Translations under genes and position numbers: made by a program
In this document: positions 45,700 to 58,078 of the stretch, piece by piece
Layout of the letters: the number at the start of each line of letters is the position of its first letter
How positions within the stretch are numbered: position 1 is the stretch's first letter
Assembly: GCA_016748015.1 (NCBI GenBank)
Contig: JAAOMT010000607.1
Coordinates: 448,137 to 512,136, forward strand
Length of the DNA stretch: 64,000 bases
Source: Geosiphon pyriformis
Taxonomy: Eukaryota > Glomeromycota > Glomeromycetes > Archaeosporales > Geosiphonaceae
Direction of reading: 5' to 3'
Notes under the pieces: generated by a model
What the model saw: only the letters and a program-made list of their open reading frames with translations
Told to the model about the DNA's origin: nothing
The model's database searches: none

Positions 45700-46900
45700 A
45701 CCATAATGTACACCAACATGAAAGTTACTGGCCATTTTATCAAGTTAATTCTTAATAGTGGGTTAACAGATAGTATTATCACATAACAATTCATGAACCA
45801 ATTAGATTACTGAGTTAATTATGCTGCCAGTGCTAGAATTATTATAGCAGATAGAACAACAAAAACTCCAATTGGCAAAATTAATGACTTTTTATTCAAA
45901 GTTAATGGCATTGTTGTACCAATTAAAGTCTTTGTTATAAAAGCTATGTAATACTAAGCACTAGTTAGTAATGATTGGCTGTCCAAAACCAGCACTGTGC
46001 TTGACTAAATTACTTAAAAGCTATAACTTAGTTAAAATGGATAACACATGCAAATACCAGTTATGTGTAGTTATTTCAAATCACAAACTATTTAACCACA
46101 GTTATTAATTAAATTGGAGAAAAAAAAACCAAACCTATCTGAAAAGTTTACCAAGTCTTATAAGCTGAAGAAAATTACAACATACTATTACTAATTCTAT
46201 CATGGAACAACAAAAAAAAAAGAAAAAAAGAGAATAAATTATAAAACACTACTGACACTAGTAAGACTGCTAACAGTTGGCACACATCATATTCAATAGA
46301 CACAATAAAAAAACTATCATACATTTTTCTTAAGTGTATTAACTGCAAGAAAAAGCTTTCATTCATGAAAGCTTGAGTTATACTAGACAAAAACTACTGA
46401 ACATGTACTCATTATTATTACAAACTGTATTACAAAGAGTGTTTTGGTTATCCAAAATGACAAAGAAAGTAGAACAATGAATTATGTCTCACTTGTGGAG
46501 AAACACTATTTAATGAAAAAATGTGGAATGACATTTTTAGTTAAGAAGAGATATGTAATGTATTATGTCAATATATAATTCTAATAAGTGACTGAGTAAG
46601 CCAAAAAACGCCTTTCAATGCCATGTGGAACTGAGTATTATTATGCTTAGATAGTTATTCTCACAATAAAAACAAAATTTGGCAAATAGTAAATGTCAAA
46701 GTCAAAGATGCCTTATCCAGTGAAATATTAGTAATCAAAAATAACTCACTAAAACCAGTTAAAACCATTCTCATCCCCAATTCAGACGTATTTATTGATA
46801 TTTTAAACAATTCAGAACACTTTTATAAACACTACCAAAATCTAGTACTTACTAAAAAAAGCAAAAACAGTATTTAGAACAGTTAAACACAAAATTGTGT
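45700..46900 (+). pseudogene. Protease and Cys-rich domain, family B copy I
   Basis: The protease active site reads LILNSGLTDSII (about 45745-45780), with catalytic Asp now Asn; NDWLSK follows at about 45970. The Cys-rich domain (about 46330-46610) shows CINCKKKLSF, CLTCGETLFNEKMWNDIF and CQYIILISD. A helical segment ends EHFYKHYQNLV. Confidence 0.75.
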
Positions 46901-47880
46901 AAATATTGCCTAATTTTTAATGACTTCAATTATTGTAATAATTGTGATTTTATTCATAATCTACTACTATGCATAATCTATTTGATTCCAGAAGAAAAAA
47001 AACCAATCAGCAAGTACATATTAGAATTAAAATCAAAATTCAATTGTAATTTAGACTCTAACAATAATAATAACAACAGTTTTAATTCTATTTACTATGG
47101 CAATAACAATAATAATTCAAATTCCAATTACAATCTTAAGCAATATATTACATTTCCAGATCTATTTATAAAGCAGAAACTAAGATAGTTCAGCAATAAT
47201 AATAAAAATATTATGTTAGAACACATACATAATACTGATGCAGAATTTAATCTGAGATATTCAAGAAAATATGTCATAATATTAGAGCCCAATATGTGTA
47301 CTTGTATTAATTTAAAGATAGTATTGGAAATCTTAGCAACAACAATAGTTTAATTAGCATTCAGATCTAGTTTAGCAAAAAAAGGAATTAGCATTGGAGA
47401 AAAAATAATTAACATGGGATATGTAAGAAATATCATTGCAATACTATAAAACAAATCAAAAAAACCATATAAAATTGAACTAAATAAAAAGACAACACAA
47501 GCAATATTTTTATCTCTAGTCAAAATAGCTTAGTTAATTTTAGTAAAAACAAGTAAAAAATTAGAGATCACAGCCAGAGAAAAAAATGGATTCAGATCTA
47601 CAAGTAAAATAGATATATAAGTCAATATGACAAAAAAAAACCATTGATAAGAGAGAAATTATTTCTATTCATTAATCAGTTTCTATTCCACCATATGACC
47701 AGCACATATTAGTGATAGAAAGAAAAATAAGGAACCAGTCTCAGATTTTCGAAGCAAAACCAACTATTTGTGAATCAGAAAAAATTAAAATTACCAATTT
47801 CTACATACTAGCTAAGAACTATAAGCACATTAGAATTTTTATCTATAATATAACTTAAAACACTATCAAAATACCAAGTA
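46895..47880 (+). pseudogene. Acidic spacer, dUTPase and linker, family B copy I
   Basis: The spacer reads CKYCLIFNDFNYCNNCDFI, then is Asn/Ser-rich. dUTPase blocks: AEFNLRYSRK (motif 1 Asp to Asn, about 47240-47270), FRSSLAKKGI (motif 2, about 47365-47390), INMGYVRN (motif 3 Asp to Asn, about 47408-47432), NKKTTQAIFLSL (motif 4, about 47485-47520). Two catalytic Asp residues are lost, so it is dead. Confidence 0.78.
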
Positions 47881-47887
47881 AAACTAC

Positions 47888-48565
47888 TGTTATGGTTGAA
47901 ACCCATAGTTTTTATTAGTTATCACATGTATTAGCCACTAATGTCATATAATTAGCCACCCTATTTTTAGATAGTGATCATTGACCTGATCAATGACCTG
48001 ACCGTTGACCTGATCATTGACCTGATCATTGACCTGGTCGTTAACCACTTTAGATAGCTATATAAGCGATGATTCCCTTAGCTGTAAAAAGACATGATCA
48101 AAATAATGAAATAAACAATATCAATTACTTCCTCTTATAATTGCTTATTCCCCTTTCCTTACCTTCAAGTATCTACTTGTTGGCATTCACATACCTTATT
48201 TTTTCCTTTTCTTGATTTGTATTTGTTAGAATTAGCCTGAGAAGCAATTGGCTTACTCTTGTAATTCATTGAATAAAAAAATGATTGAAAAGTACAATGA
48301 TATCTGTTATTGATTCTAAGAATCACCGAGTTGAGGCATAGAATAATAGCAGCAGTGTTATCTTGTTGACAATTACAGACTATTCCTCTATCTTCAGATT
48401 TAAGAAAAGATTAGTGACTGTGATTTTTATGAGACTGATCACGCAAATTGAATTCCTACTTATTCAATTCACTCCCTTATTGTAATTTCCTCTTTGTTTA
48501 TTTCCATCACCATACAATACTGTTCTCCCTTGCTATCCATTAGCTTGTTACTCCAACCCATAACA
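47888..48565 (+). mobile_element. Solo LTR of a fourth LTR family (D), 678 bp, with target duplication
   Basis: Ends are TGTTATGG (47888) and CATAACA (48565), and CTAC lies directly outside both ends (47884-47887 and 48566-48569). The coding frame of the host element resumes across it: TTIKYLNTKVKNQLLNTI continues the linker after the insertion. Inside are a 12-bp tandem array, TATATAAG at about 48060, and an AT/CT-rich remainder without a frame. Its sequence is less decayed than the surrounding copy, so it is a later insertion that lost its body by LTR-LTR recombination. Confidence 0.88.
47976..48047 (+). repeat. 12-bp tandem array in the family D LTR
   Basis: About six units of TTGACCTGATCA with few changes lie just before the TATATAAG at 48060. 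The GATCA core makes each unit partly palindromic. Confidence 0.88.
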
Positions 48566-48780
48566 CTACTATTAAATACTTGAACACTAAAGTTAAGAAC
48601 CAATTACTAAACACTATTTCAGATTTTTCACAATTGTGTAAATATGTGAATATTACATCAAAAATCATATACAGACAAAAAAAATGTTATTTGCTCTAAT
48701 CAGAACAATTGGACCAAATGAATTTGGAAAACTTAGATCCACTTCAATATATACAGCTCAAAATGCTATTGTTACTTGAA
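48566..48780 (+). pseudogene. RT start fragment, family B copy I
   Basis: Reads DFSQLCKYVNITS, then DQMNLENLDPLQYIQLKML. This equals the region upstream of RT in copies IV and V. It ends before the catalytic part and is joined to repeat-rich DNA of the next LTR. Confidence 0.75.
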
Positions 48781-48812
48781 GAAAGAAAGCTTATTAAAGA
48801 AAGAAAAAAAAA

Positions 48813-49722
48813 TGTAATGAAATATAAAAAAACACAGAATAATATACAATAACATTGGATAATGTATTATAATATAGAATAATGTGTTATAATACAAGAT
48901 AACACAAAATAATACGTTATAACATAAAATAATGTGTTATAACACAGAATAACACAAAATAATATGTAATAATGTCAGATAACATATTATAACATAGGAT
49001 AATTAGTTATAATGTAAGAAAATGAAGCAATAGCTAGTAAGAACAGACAATCCAAAGCAATTCTGTAAAACTAGAAAATATGTATATATAGCAGTAGCAT
49101 TAGAAGCAAAAAAGACAGAATCTCTGAACAGAAATTCATTAGTTACTGTTTTCTAGTTAAAAACCATATTATTCTAAATATCAATAAATATACTTATTTA
49201 GCATCTCAAATCCAATTACTTATTATCAACTCTCAATGTTGATAGTAATTGATACTTGATCATACTGAAACAATAGCTCTTAATCACAGCTATTGACAGG
49301 ATACTAACTTGCAATTGCCTTGGCTTATTTTTTTTATTTTTTTTTATTTTTTTTATTTTTTTTTATTTATTTTATTGTGTTTACTAATTAATTAAGAATT
49401 AAGTGCTGAGTTATTGATGTTAAGGATTGCCTGGTAAAAGGCCTCTACAAGTGGGTAGAACATATAAGAATCATGAATTGCTTACCAGAGGATTGCTGGC
49501 CACCAAGTTAAGAAAAAAATTGACAGAATTGTGATTCTAGGAAGCTACTAATAAAATAACATGGAAATCTCTGTCCATTATACAAAGAACTTAATTAAAA
49601 CTTTCAGAATATAAAAACCTTTAGATTGGAACATCTTCAGATATTATTAATCAGTTCAGCTATTGAGTACCAAGTTATGGATTTGTTATTTAACTTGAGA
49701 TCCCAAATAATTATCTGTAATA
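48813..49722 (+). repeat. 5' LTR of family B copy II with an atypical U3 array
   Basis: The right end GTAATA (49722) and the TATGTATATATAGCAGTAGC block (about 49078-49097) match family B. Instead of the GGAATTC array, U3 carries an AT-rich array of units such as AATAATGTGTTATAACACAG (about 48840-49015). The left boundary is uncertain, and I placed it at TGTAATGAAATA. Confidence 0.7.
48840..49015 (+). repeat. AT-rich tandem array in U3 of copy II
   Basis: Many short units alternating ATAATGTGTTATAA and CACAGAATAACA/CAAAATAAT. It sits in the slot where other family B LTRs have GGAATTC-type units. Confidence 0.75.
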
Positions 49723-49740
49723 TTTGGTGCTCCCTGTGAA
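49665..49740 (+). promoter_or_regulatory. U5 hairpin and primer-binding site, family B copy II
   Basis: GAGTACCAAGTTATGG and CTGTAATATTTGGTGCTC are the arms, with TTGTTATTT / AAATAATTA pairing inside. The primer-binding site TGGTGCTCCCTGTGAA starts at 49725. Confidence 0.75.
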
Positions 49741-49785
49741 ATATAATTTTACAGAAAACCAATACCAACAAACAACCATCCAAAA

Positions 49786-51330
49786 GTGACAGAATCAGAA
49801 AAAATAGGGACAAACTATTTAGGATTCACCAAATCTTTATTTCAGCATTATTGTCAAAACTTAAAATTAACTCACAATTACTTATTAGCAGAATCCACTT
49901 TTAACTTCTACATCAATAAAAAAATCTCATATTTGTTAAGAATACCAGTAGAAATTAACTTAGCAAGAAAAAATTTTTACAACAAATTAATTTAAAATAC
50001 CAGCCTATCAGCAATTCTTACTGAAATCAATAAAAAATTGAACATCACACTCAACAAAAATATTCTATTACTTATACAACAAAAGATAAAGAAAAACTAC
50101 AGACATCAGCAGTAATACTCCAGAAAATACAACCACTTATTTGGAAGAAAACAAGAATCAAATCAACTTATCTATCATATCACTATATACTTGGAAGTAC
50201 CATTAATATTTCATCAGCAGGCACATCCATATCAAACATGAAAACACCATTAGTACAGATATCATTTCAAAGTAAACAATCAAAAGCTGACTTATTAGGA
50301 ACTTATGGCAAATATTTTGAAGGATTTAAATTACAATTTCCAATGCCATCAGAATTTTGATTATTGTCACCTCCACCAAATTTCAGAATTATAAGTTTTT
50401 AAGAAGTAATGGAATTGAAAAAAGATGATGATAATCAGAAATTTAATTATCAAAACCCGATTGCAGAAAACCTGGAAATTAAAACCCCAAATATTCAAAC
50501 TCTAGAAAATCAAAACAATCCAAACCCCAACATTATTAATCAGCAACACTTACCTCCAGTAATTGTGATCAATTAGCCACCAATTGAACCAATTCAATAG
50601 CTGCAAGTACCATTTCAACAACAACTGCAACAACCACTTTAACAACTGCCATAACAAATGACATATGCACCAATTGTTAAGATTGAAAAATTTACTGGCC
50701 AAAAAATGATGCATAAGTATGACTGAACAATGTGAAAAAAGCCATTGCAGTCAATGGATGGAATGATGCTAGAGCACTTCAAGCCATTTTATACTTCCTC
50801 CAGAATACCACTAACTTATAGTATCAAAGCTTGGCCAACAAATCTCAAGATTTCAATGCATTTAAAGTTGAATTTTTGAGATATTTTAGCAACAATAATA
50901 GTATTAATTAATTGGCCAATACTTTCACTACTATTAAACAAAGAGAAACTAAAACAATTACTACTTATCTAGGATACTTTCACAGGAACTTGTACTAAAT
51001 CTACACCACCAATGCTGATTATTTTACCATAGCCCAAATCTTGAATCAATTTATTTGTGGATTATACAGCAGCATTCTGCAATGAGTATATTCATTACAT
51101 TTAGCCACCCTTCAAGCAGCAGTTACTCAAGCTAGAGATTTTGAAGCAGCTGAATTTGGAGCCAACCATGCCCAAGCTGTAAATCTAGTGATGAATGAAT
51201 TATCTGAATTGAATTCCAAATTAAAACAATTCAGTGATTCAATTAATCAGAAACTAGAAGGATACTTAACTGACAATTGAGCAATTTATTAGCCTCTACA
51301 ATAACACAATAATTCAAGAAACATGAATCA
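49786..51330 (+). pseudogene. gag, family B copy II
   Basis: Starts GTG (GTGACAGAATCAG) with TESEKIGTNYLGFTKSLFQH. Later blocks: TTYLGYFHRNLY, FEAAEFGANHAQAVNLVMN (about 51145-51200) and NQKLEGYLTDN (about 51245-51280). The knuckle is degenerate (CVYYNCSKQSYF, about 51390-51430). Many Gln positions are TAA/TAG. Confidence 0.8.
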
Positions 51331-52019
51331 TTTCCAAAATTAGTCATGTCTTTTATCATTATCATTCAATTAGCTGTGGCAGCAAAAGATATGTGTTTAT
51401 TACAATTGTAGTAAACAAAGTTATTTTAGAGCTAACTATAGGGCATATTACAATCAACCACAATCGGAAAATCAATATTGAAACTCCAATCACAGATTTC
51501 AAACTCTGAATCACTACCCAAATCAAGATCACTATCAACCACATTACACTCAAGTAGCACAACAACCACTCTACTAAACTCCAGCACCAGTTATCTACCA
51601 ACCACAGTCACAAATGATATATTAATCTCAACAAATTCAAATTTTGCCACAAAATCCAATTCAGATGTCACCCAAAAACCAAAGACTGAGAATTGTTCAG
51701 CAAAACTGAAGATCAGCAATGGTTGTTCATTAACTGATTTCCAACACATCTCAATAACTCACAAAATCACATTCAAGAAATTTTGGAACTAAGTATACCC
51801 AAAACCTGAGTTCCCAAAACTATTTAAGTTTCTTGGTTACTCCAAAAGATGCCTCACTCAACAACTTAGAAACCAACTAAAAACCACTTATCAACAACAT
51901 TCTACTAGCAACCATTACTAATAACAACTTGTTAGCAGCTATTTTTCCCTTTGAACTTAAGAAACAGTTGGAAATGTCTCTCTTTAGTAATACTGCTTTT
52001 GAAAAAAACCCATAATTGT

Positions 52020-53215
52020 AATGTACACCAATGCTAAAATTGATGGCCACCCCATTAAGCTAATCTTAGACAGTGGGTTAACAGGCAGTATCATCACCTA
52101 ACAACTCATAAACCAACTAGGTTGTCGAGTTGATTATGCTGTCAGCACCAGAATTATTACCACTAATGAAGTGACAAAAACTCCAATCAGCAAAATCAAT
52201 GACTTTCTATTTGAAGTCAACAGCATTATCATATCCATCAAGGTATTAGTCATAGAAACCACTCAGTACCAAGCTTTTATTGGTAATGATTGGCTGTCCA
52301 AAACTGACACTATTCTCAACTGGAACATACAAGAACTCTAGTTGAATTTTAATAGACAACATACTCATATACTTGCCATCTGTGGTCATTTTAAAGTCTC
52401 TCAAAGAAAGCAACCATTGATTGAACTAGAAAAAGAAGAAAATAAACCTATCTGGAAAGCCTACCAGATTTCTTGGGCTGATAATGACCACAACAAGCTA
52501 CTGTCAATTCTAACTTGGGACAAAAAAAAAGACAAAAAAGAGAACAAATCCAAAGAAACTATGGCCACAGAGGAAATAACTAGTGGCTGGAAAAGAACAT
52601 ACTTACATAAAACCATAAAAAAGCCACTGTATATACCACTTAAATACATGGACTGTAAGAAAAAGTTGTCCTCTATGGGAGCATGAATTGCATCTAATGA
52701 AGACTATTAAATATACACCCACTACTACTATAAACCATATCACAGAAAACACTATAAATACTCCAAATAACAAGACAAGTGGGACAACAAATCATGTCTT
52801 GCTTATAGGGAACAGTTACTCAATGAAGGAATGTGAAATGACATTCTTAGTCAAAGAGAAACGTGCAATGTCTTATACTAGTACACAATCTTTATAAGCG
52901 ACTGGGTCAGTCATGGCACACCTATTACTGCCATATAGCATTAAGTAATCTCTTGCTTGGATGGCTATCCACATGACAAAGATAAAATCTGGTGAATAAT
53001 CAATGCCAAAGTAAAAGATGCTTCACTCAGTGAGATCTTAAAGATAAAGAACAATTCCCCAGAGCCAGTCAACATTGTCCTCATCTCCAATTTAGATGTA
53101 TTTTTAGAGATTAAGACAAGCTCAGAGGAATTCTATAAGCATTACCAGAATTTGGCACCAACAAAAAAAGAGCAAGAACAGCACTTAGAAGAAATAAACA
53201 CTTGACTATATGACT
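52020..53215 (+). pseudogene. Protease and Cys-rich domain, family B copy II
   Basis: The protease reads LILDSGLTGSIIT (about 52060-52100) with the DSG triad intact, then FIGNDWLSKTDTILNW (about 52276-52325). The Cys-rich part begins with DCKKKLSSMGA (about 52650-52686) and contains WNDILSQRET-like and SDWVS segments with frame changes. The helix ends EEFYKHYQNLAPT, where the following Arg codon remains readable. Confidence 0.75.
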
Positions 53216-54230
53216 ACTGTTTAATTTCATGTAACTTTCAATATTGTAATGAGTGTGATCTTATCTACAATCCACTACCATACATGATTTACATGATTTC
53301 AGAAGAAGATAAACCAATTAGCAGTTGCGTATTGGAATTAAAATTACAGTTTAATCTTGATTTAAACTCTGACAATAATGACAACAAAAATAATGGTTTC
53401 AGTACTATTCAAAATAGCAATGAAAATAGTAACAATTCAGACTCCAGAACAATATATTGCACTTTTTGATCTTACCAAGAAACAGAAACTTAAATAGTTC
53501 AACAATAACAATGAAGATATTATGCCAGAACGTGCACATAATATTAATGCAGAGTTTGATCCAAAGTATCTTGGAAAAGAAGCCATAAAATTGGAATCAT
53601 ATTCATGCACATGTATTAATCTGAAAATAGTACTGAAAATCCCTGTAACAACAATAGTTCAGCTAGTATCTAAAAGTAGTTTGGTGAAAAAAGGAATTAA
53701 TATAAGAGAAAAAATAATTGATACAGAATACATAGAAAATATTATTGCTATGCTACAAAATGATTTAAAAAAGGCCTATACTATAGAACCAAACAAAAAA
53801 ATAGTACAAGCAATATTTCTGTCTCTGGTTAAAATAGCTCAGCTAATGTCAATGGGAAACAAAAAAGAATTAGAGATAACAGCAAGAGGAATAAGTGAAT
53901 TTGGATTCATGAAAAGAGTAGATATACTAGTCAATATGGCAAAAAAAGAGATTGTTAACAAAAGAGAAATTATCTCCACCCATCAACCAATTTCCATTCT
54001 ACCATATAACCAGTACATAGTAGCTATAGAAAAGAAAGTAAAAGATTAGACTCAAATATTTGAAGCAGAAACCACAATCTGTGAATCAAGAGAGATTGGA
54101 CTTACCAATCTTTACATATTAGCTAAAAGCCCTAAAAATATCAAAATCCCAATATACAATACTACTGGAGATGTTATTGAAATTCTGAAAGGAACCATTA
54201 TCAAATATTTGACCACTAAAGTTGAAGATT
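53216..54230 (+). pseudogene. Acidic spacer, dUTPase and linker, family B copy II
   Basis: Motif 1 AEFDPKYLGKE (about 53551-53583), motif 2 KSSLVKKG (about 53674-53697), motif 3 KIIDTEYIEN (about 53713-53740; the Asp is kept and Gly before Tyr is Glu), motif 4 NKKIVQAIFLSL (about 53800-53830), motif 5 RGISEFGFMK (about 53885-53915). The long open frame 53522-54049 covers it. Function is doubtful. Confidence 0.83.
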
Positions 54231-54269
54231 AACCAAACCATATTTCAAACTTTCCACAGCTGTGTGATT

Positions 54270-55740
54270 ATGTAGATATCACATTACAAATCATCTATGG
54301 ATAAAACAAATATTATCTACTCCAACCAAAACAATTAAAACAGATAAACTTGGGAAATCTAAACTCATTTTAATGTATGCAGATCAAGATGCTACTCAAC
54401 AACTTTAATAATATCTTTGCCAGTGAAAATAAATTTGGCTGTACTAATATCATTCAGCATCAGATTAAGACTGATGATATAATGCCAATAAAACAATAAA
54501 CATACAAAGTACTACCAGCTAACCATGAAATCATCTGACAGAAAATCAATTGGATGCTAAACAATAAATTAATTCAACCATTCATGAGTTTATGGTCATT
54601 ACCAATGGTACTAGTTCATAAGAAAAACAGAAAAATCTGCTTTTGTGTAGATTATAAAAAACTCAATAGAGTTATTTATAAAGACAGTTATTTGACTCCA
54701 TAGATCCAAAAATTATTTGATGCTTTCAGTGAAAAGAAATGATTTTCAACATTGGATTTAAATAGTGATTACTGGCAAGTAGCCATGAATTCAGCCAACA
54801 AAAAAAAGACTGTGTTCACAATAAGAGAGAGAAATTTTGAATTCAAAGTAATGCCATTTGGCTTAATGAATGCTCCAGCCATATTTCAATGACTAATAAA
54901 AATTGTTTACACTGAATTACTATGAAAATTAGTAGTTGTGTACTTAGATGACATTAATGTGTTCTCCAAGACATTTGATAATCATTTACACATCTCCAAC
55001 AAGTGTTTGAAAGATTAAGAAGAGCCAGACTGAAGTTAAATGGCAACAAGTGCTTTTTTGGCAAAACAGAATTAAAATTTTTGAGACATGTTATAAACAA
55101 AGATGACATTAAAATGGATCCAAATAAGATTGAAATAGTCAAAAACTTTCCAGTACCAATTAATTTAACCAAACTACGAGCATTCTTGGAATTTGCTAAA
55201 TACTATTGTCACTTTATCAAAGACTTTTCTAAACTGGCTCAATTATTACATCAGCTCTAAGCAAAAAATATCAAGTATAAATGAACAGAAAATCAGCAAG
55301 AAGCTTTTAACATATTAAAAAAAAAGCTTATTCAAGCTTCAATACTGATTTATTAAGATCACAGCAAGCCATTCATTATTACCACCAATGCATCAAGTCA
55401 AGCATTGTGAGCAGTACTATTACAGAAAGGACCAAATAGAAGAAAACATCCAGTAACATACATCAGTCAAAGTTTGAGTCCAGTAGAAAAGAACTATGAA
55501 ACACCAGCACTAAAATACTTAGCTATTTATTGGGCAGTCATAAAATAGAAAAAATACTTAAGCCAGAAATTTGACATATACACTGATCATAAAGGATTGA
55601 CTTCAATTTAGAAGCAAAAATTTGGAGATGATTGCCATGCCAGATGGAAAATAGAACTATCACCATTTAAATATATAGTACATTATAAAAAGAGAAAAGA
55701 CAATGAAAATGCTGATGACTTGTTGCAAATGAGACAAATC
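54270..55740 (+). pseudogene. RT and RNase H, family B copy II
   Basis: RT blocks: FNNIFASENKFG, FCVDYKKLN, MPFGLMNAPAIFQ followed by TGA for Arg, then VVVYLDDINVFSK (about 54933-54970) with Asp-Asp kept, then KFLRHVINKDDIKMDP. RNase H reads ITTNASSQAL (first Asp to Asn), YISQSLSPVEKNY and YTDHKGLTS. Trp-to-TGA and Gln-to-TAA/TAG stops interrupt both. Confidence 0.85.
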
Positions 55741-55979
55741 TGAACATTTCAAACCCAAAAATACAACAAAAGATGAACAAACAAAAATACCAACAACTCT
55801 AACATTATATAAATATCCAATTGTTTAAGAAGAAATTATTTCAAAAAGAACAAAACAACATAAAACAACAATCAAAATATTTTATTATTCACCAAAATAT
55901 ACTATATTAGAATAACAGAAAAGATCCAGAGCAATCATTCAAAGTAATCACAGAACCAAAGAAGAAAACAATACTATTC

Positions 55980-57139
55980 AACATGTACTTAAATCCAACA
56001 GCAGGACATTTCTATAAAGAAACAACTATGGAAAGAACCAGAAATAAATACTATTGGCCATTCATGTATTCAGATATCATTTAATACATTTAAAATTGTG
56101 ATGCTTGTTAGAGAAGAGAAAAAACAAGACTCAGTAAGCCATTAAGACCAATCAAAGTAAGACAACCATTTGATTGTATTGAAATTGACTTAGTTAGATC
56201 ATTAACAATAATTAGCAAAAGAAACAGATATATTGCAGTAGCCATGAATTATCTCACTAAATGGCCAGAAGCAAAAGCAATTTAAAGAGCAAATGCAAAA
56301 TTCATTGCTGAATTCATCCATCAAAATCTGATTTGTTAATACAAATATTCAAAAAAATTATTATCTGACCAAAGAACTCACTTTGTGAATAGAACATTAA
56401 CAGAACTGAGTCAAAAATTTGGAATAAAAAGACCATTATCATTATTATATTACCCATAAACCAATAGATTAATCAAAAGATTCAATAGAACATTGTGTGA
56501 AGTGATAGCCAAGATCAGCCAAAAAAACCAGGACAAATAAGATTTATTTATACAATCAGTATTATTTGCTTATTGGACAATAAAACAAGATACTACACAA
56601 GCAATACTATTTAAATTAGTATACAGTAAAATAACAACATTACTAGTTGAGATAGAGGTCAATACATATCCAATAAAACCAATAAGAGAAAACAATTTCT
56701 AAGAAACATTGCTGAGAAAAACATATAACTTAATAAAAATGCTAGAAAACAAATGGCAAAAAACAGCTAACAACATCCAAAAGTCACAAAAAAAACAAAA
56801 AAAAGGCACAATAACCAACTACCAAATAAACCAGTCAAATTTAGAATTGGAGACAAAGTACTGTTATATTATACCAAAGTGAAAAAACAGTAGAATAGAA
56901 AGTTTGATCCAAAATGGGATAGACTATTTCACATACATGAAATTTTGGGAAACAGATCTTATAAGTTACGAGTGGAAAACAGAATTTTGAAAAAAACAGC
57001 ACATGAAAATCATTTAAAAATTTATCAAACAACACAAGAATCAACATTATTGGTACCACAATTAGGAGCACAAATTTTATTAATCAGACCAGAAAATATA
57101 TCACAAGATATGGAACCAATCATAATTATCAAAACATAA
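55980..57139 (+). pseudogene. Integrase, family B copy II
   Basis: The N-terminal zinc domain reads AGHFYKETTMERTRNKYYW (about 56000-56053). In the core the first Asp is kept (IEIDLVRSLTI, about 56178-56210), the second Asp is kept in KLLSDQRTHFVN (about 56355-56392), and the catalytic Glu is Lys in LIKRFNRTLCE (about 56468-56500). The C-terminal GPF-type module reads VLLYYTKVKKQ, GNRSYKLRVENRILKKTAHE and HLKIYQ. Confidence 0.82.
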
Positions 57140-57173
57140 CTACAACACATGCTGAAATTTAGATATTATGCAT

Positions 57174-58021
57174 TGTTACAGGTAATTATTTGGAGTTTTG
57201 AATCAAATAACAAACCTGTAACTTGGTGCTTAATATTTTGATAATGTTAGTAATATTAGTACATTGTTTATATATGAAGGTTTTGAGTTGAGTTCTTTGT
57301 ATAATAGACAGAAATTCAATGGTTGTCTTCTCAGTAGCTTCTTGGAATCACAATTCTTAACATAGTGGTTAGTAATTTTAACAGAAATGTTTTTTTGATA
57401 AGCTATCCTTAAATTTTCAATTCATATACCCTTCCTTTGGGGTTTTTTATCAGACTATCCTTGATGTCAATAATTCAGTGCTTAATCCTTAATCAATTAG
57501 TAGACACAACCAAATAAAGAAAAGAAAAAAATAAAAGAAATAAAGAAAGATAAAAAAAATAAGCCAAGGCATTTGCAAGTTAGTATTTCATCAATAGCTG
57601 TAATTAAGAACTATTGTTCCAGTGTGATTAAGTATCAATTGCTATTAACATGAAGTGTTGATAGTGAAGAGTGGATTAAGATAGTGAATAATTATTTATT
57701 GATATTTGTGTATAGAGAAGTTGCTTAGATCAAATCTAAACTAAGAGATCTGTCTTTTCTATTTCTAATACTACTGCTATATATACATAATTAACATTCC
57801 TCAATTTTTCAATTCTTTACACCTGGAATTCTAAAATTTCTAGAATTCTGTAATTTCTTTGAGAGAAATCCTAGAATTCTGCAATTTCTTATACAAGAAT
57901 TCTAAAATTTCTGAAATTTTGCAATTTCTTTAAAAGGAATTCTGGAATTCCACATTTACTATGGCTATTTCTGATTGGTTAATTTATGTGCTAATATACT
58001 TTCTATATTCTATAAGTAACA
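57174..58021 (-). repeat. Family B LTR, minus strand, outer copy (848 bp)
   Basis: TGTTAC at 57174 and GTAACA at 58021. On the minus strand it is preceded by a polypurine tract (58022-58036, AAAAGGAGAGAATAA), so it is a 3' LTR. About 57 bp of internal sequence remain before another LTR begins. It contains the GGAATTC-type array at about 57825-57950 and TATATATACATAA at about 57778-57790. Confidence 0.9.
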
Positions 58022-58078
58022 TTATTCTCTCCTTTTAATATTGAGCTCCATCGAGATCTTCTAATTCTAATTCTCTGT
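58022..58078 (-). other. Internal 3' stub of an interrupted family B element with polypurine tract
   Basis: Reads on the minus strand as GATGGAGCTCAATATTAAAA then GGAGAGAATAA next to the LTR, the same as the sequence right of 58997. It is the last 57 bp of an element whose body is cut by the LTR starting at 58079. Confidence 0.8.

Larger units (their letters stand above)
42533..48812 (+). mobile_element. Ty3/gypsy-type family B copy I (5' two-thirds), heavily mutated
   Basis: Plus strand: 5' LTR, primer-binding site, gag, protease, Cys-rich domain, dUTPase, linker and the first part of RT, ending near 48780 where the next LTR region starts. A solo LTR of another family is inserted in the dUTPase-RT linker (47888-48565). 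Stops are far more frequent than in copy IV, so this is an old copy. Confidence 0.85.
48813..57173 (+). mobile_element. Ty3/gypsy-type family B copy II, nearly full length, 3' end lost
   Basis: Plus strand: LTR, primer-binding site, gag, protease, Cys-rich domain, dUTPase, RT, RNase H and integrase in order over about 8.3 kb. The integrase C-terminus ends near 57139. At 57174 a minus-strand LTR begins, so the region downstream of integrase and the 3' LTR are not seen. Stops and Asp/Glu losses are frequent. Confidence 0.88.

Noticed and set aside
47976-48047. CRISPR-like array
   Set aside because: Units of 12 bp without spacers, inside an LTR upstream of TATA. It is a simple tandem repeat.
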